Shown here in pieces: positions 63,506-64,000 of a DNA stretch of 64,000 nucleotides (its first letter is position 1; the number at the start of each line of letters is the position of its first letter). Location: NCBI RefSeq assembly GCF_000762405.1, contig NZ_JRPQ01000279.1, positions 836 to 64,835 of the forward strand, given 5' to 3'. Below the pieces are notes generated by a model that saw only the letters and a list, made by a program, of their open reading frames with translations, ran no database searches and had not been told where the DNA came from. The translations under genes were made by a program, and so were the position numbers. Source of the DNA: Hoylesella timonensis S9-PR14 (GTDB lineage Bacteria > Bacteroidota > Bacteroidia > Bacteroidales > Bacteroidaceae).

Positions 63506-64000
63506 TTATCGGTCGTATGCGTGTTTGGGATAATCTACTGTGTAATGTAACCCGCGGCTCTCTTTGCGCTCAATTGCCTGACGTGTAATGAGATATCCCA
63601 CATTAATCATATTGCGTAATTCGCAGATGTCGCGTGTAGCTGTCACGCTTTTGAATAGTTTTTCCGTCTCTTCGTACAGTAAGTCAAGTCTATCCCATGC
63701 ACGTTTCAATCGCAAATCGCTTCGTACGATACCCACATAATTGCTCATGATTTCGCCCACCTCCCTGACACTTTGTGTAATCAAGATGCGCTCTTCGTTG
63801 GTCATGGTGCCTTCATCGTTCCATTCGGGTACGTTGGTGTTAAAAGAATAGTGGTCGATAACGCTGACAGAATGCTCGGCTGCTGCCTTTGCATATACTG
63901 CTGCTTCGATGAGTGAGTTGCTTGCTAAGCGGTTGCCGCCATGCAATCCTGTACAAGAACATTCACCAACAGCGTACAAACGGTGAATAGAGCTTTCGCC
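63506..64000 (-). CDS. nadB: L-aspartate oxidase, C-terminal part (runs off the window)
   Basis: This is the C-terminal part of NadB, which oxidises aspartate to iminoaspartate for NadA. The frame stays open to the window edge, so the start lies to the right. The FAD-binding C-terminal segment LYAVGECSCTGLHGGNRLAS with NSLIEAAVYAK is characteristic. A helical C-terminal domain (ITQSVREVGEIMSNYVGIVR; ELRNMINVGYLITRQAIERK) and the ending ESRGLHYTVDYPKHAYDR fit the family. Order nadB-nadA-nadC on the minus strand is a standard operon. Confidence 0.95.
   Translation of the reverse strand, partial: GESSIHRLYAVGECSCTGLHGGNRLASNSLIEAAVYAKAAAEHSVSVIDHYSFNTNVPEWNDEGTMTNEERILITQSVREVGEIMSNYVGIVRSDLRLKRAWDRLDLLYEETEKLFKSVTATRDICELRNMINVGYLITRQAIERKESRGLHYTVDYPKHAYDR

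Overview
The window comes from a Bacteroidales genome, most likely Prevotella or a close relative. The evidence is gene content (BtuB/BtuG pair, fimbrillin-like lipoprotein, DUF5020 and GIN-domain proteins), promoters built on the Bacteroidota -7 element TAnnTTTG, and the lack of Shine-Dalgarno sequences. The species is an inference from family resemblance.

Bases ~93-12,092 are one end of a CTnDOT-type integrative conjugative element, visibly more G+C-rich than the rest. It holds an IntDOT-like integrase (411 aa, with the S259/R285/K287/H345/R348/H372/Y381 set), a short RhuM-like protein, four small MerR/Xis-type helix-turn-helix proteins in a divergent arrangement, a DUF4099/DUF3945 protein, a type IA topoisomerase, a DUF1896 protein and a large methylase-helicase. 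That last gene is cut off by foreign sequence at about base 92. The chromosomal junction probably lies at 12,083-12,092, inside the promoter of a DMT transporter.

Bases 12.1-25.2 kb are chromosomal: transporter, EEP-family nuclease/phosphatase, ffh, folD, an OmpA-family protein, an acyl-ACP thioesterase, then a cobalamin riboswitch driving a BtuB-like receptor and a BtuG-like surface lipoprotein, then a GH20 hexosaminidase. Bases 25.3-29.5 kb hold a GIN-domain lipoprotein and a tight four-gene operon (nucleotidyltransferase, ATP-grasp, CDP-alcohol phosphatidyltransferase, HAD phosphatase). The operon looks like a pathway that activates a phosphorylated head group and moves it onto an acceptor; its product is unknown. 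recJ-recQ follow on the minus strand.

Bases 33.6-36.3 kb are an accessory islet: a 66-bp structured tandem repeat, a (CT)n tract just after a promoter, a 59-aa small protein, and a fimbrillin-like lipoprotein whose C terminus has the look of a diversity-generating-retroelement (DGR) variable region. A GC-rich hairpin and a 40-codon MutS-like (MSL) remnant follow it. No reverse transcriptase or template repeat is present in the window.

Bases 36.3-53.9 kb are mostly housekeeping: C1B and M24 peptidases, patatin, type II pantothenate kinase, NUDIX, an envelope-stress-like trio, SPOR lipoprotein, ruvX, def, a TPR protein, thrS, a B3/B4 protein, a divergent ligA, DUF5020 and trmD. Bases 54.5-61.4 kb are an AraC-regulated tripartite ABC-2 efflux operon (TolC, HlyD, fused ATPase, two permeases). 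Bases 61.5-64.0 kb are the NAD de novo operon nadB (cut by the window edge)-nadA-nadC.

Two dispersed non-coding repeat families stand out. One is the 66-bp palindromic unit at three loci. The other is a CATG-rich element at two loci with identical internal spacing.
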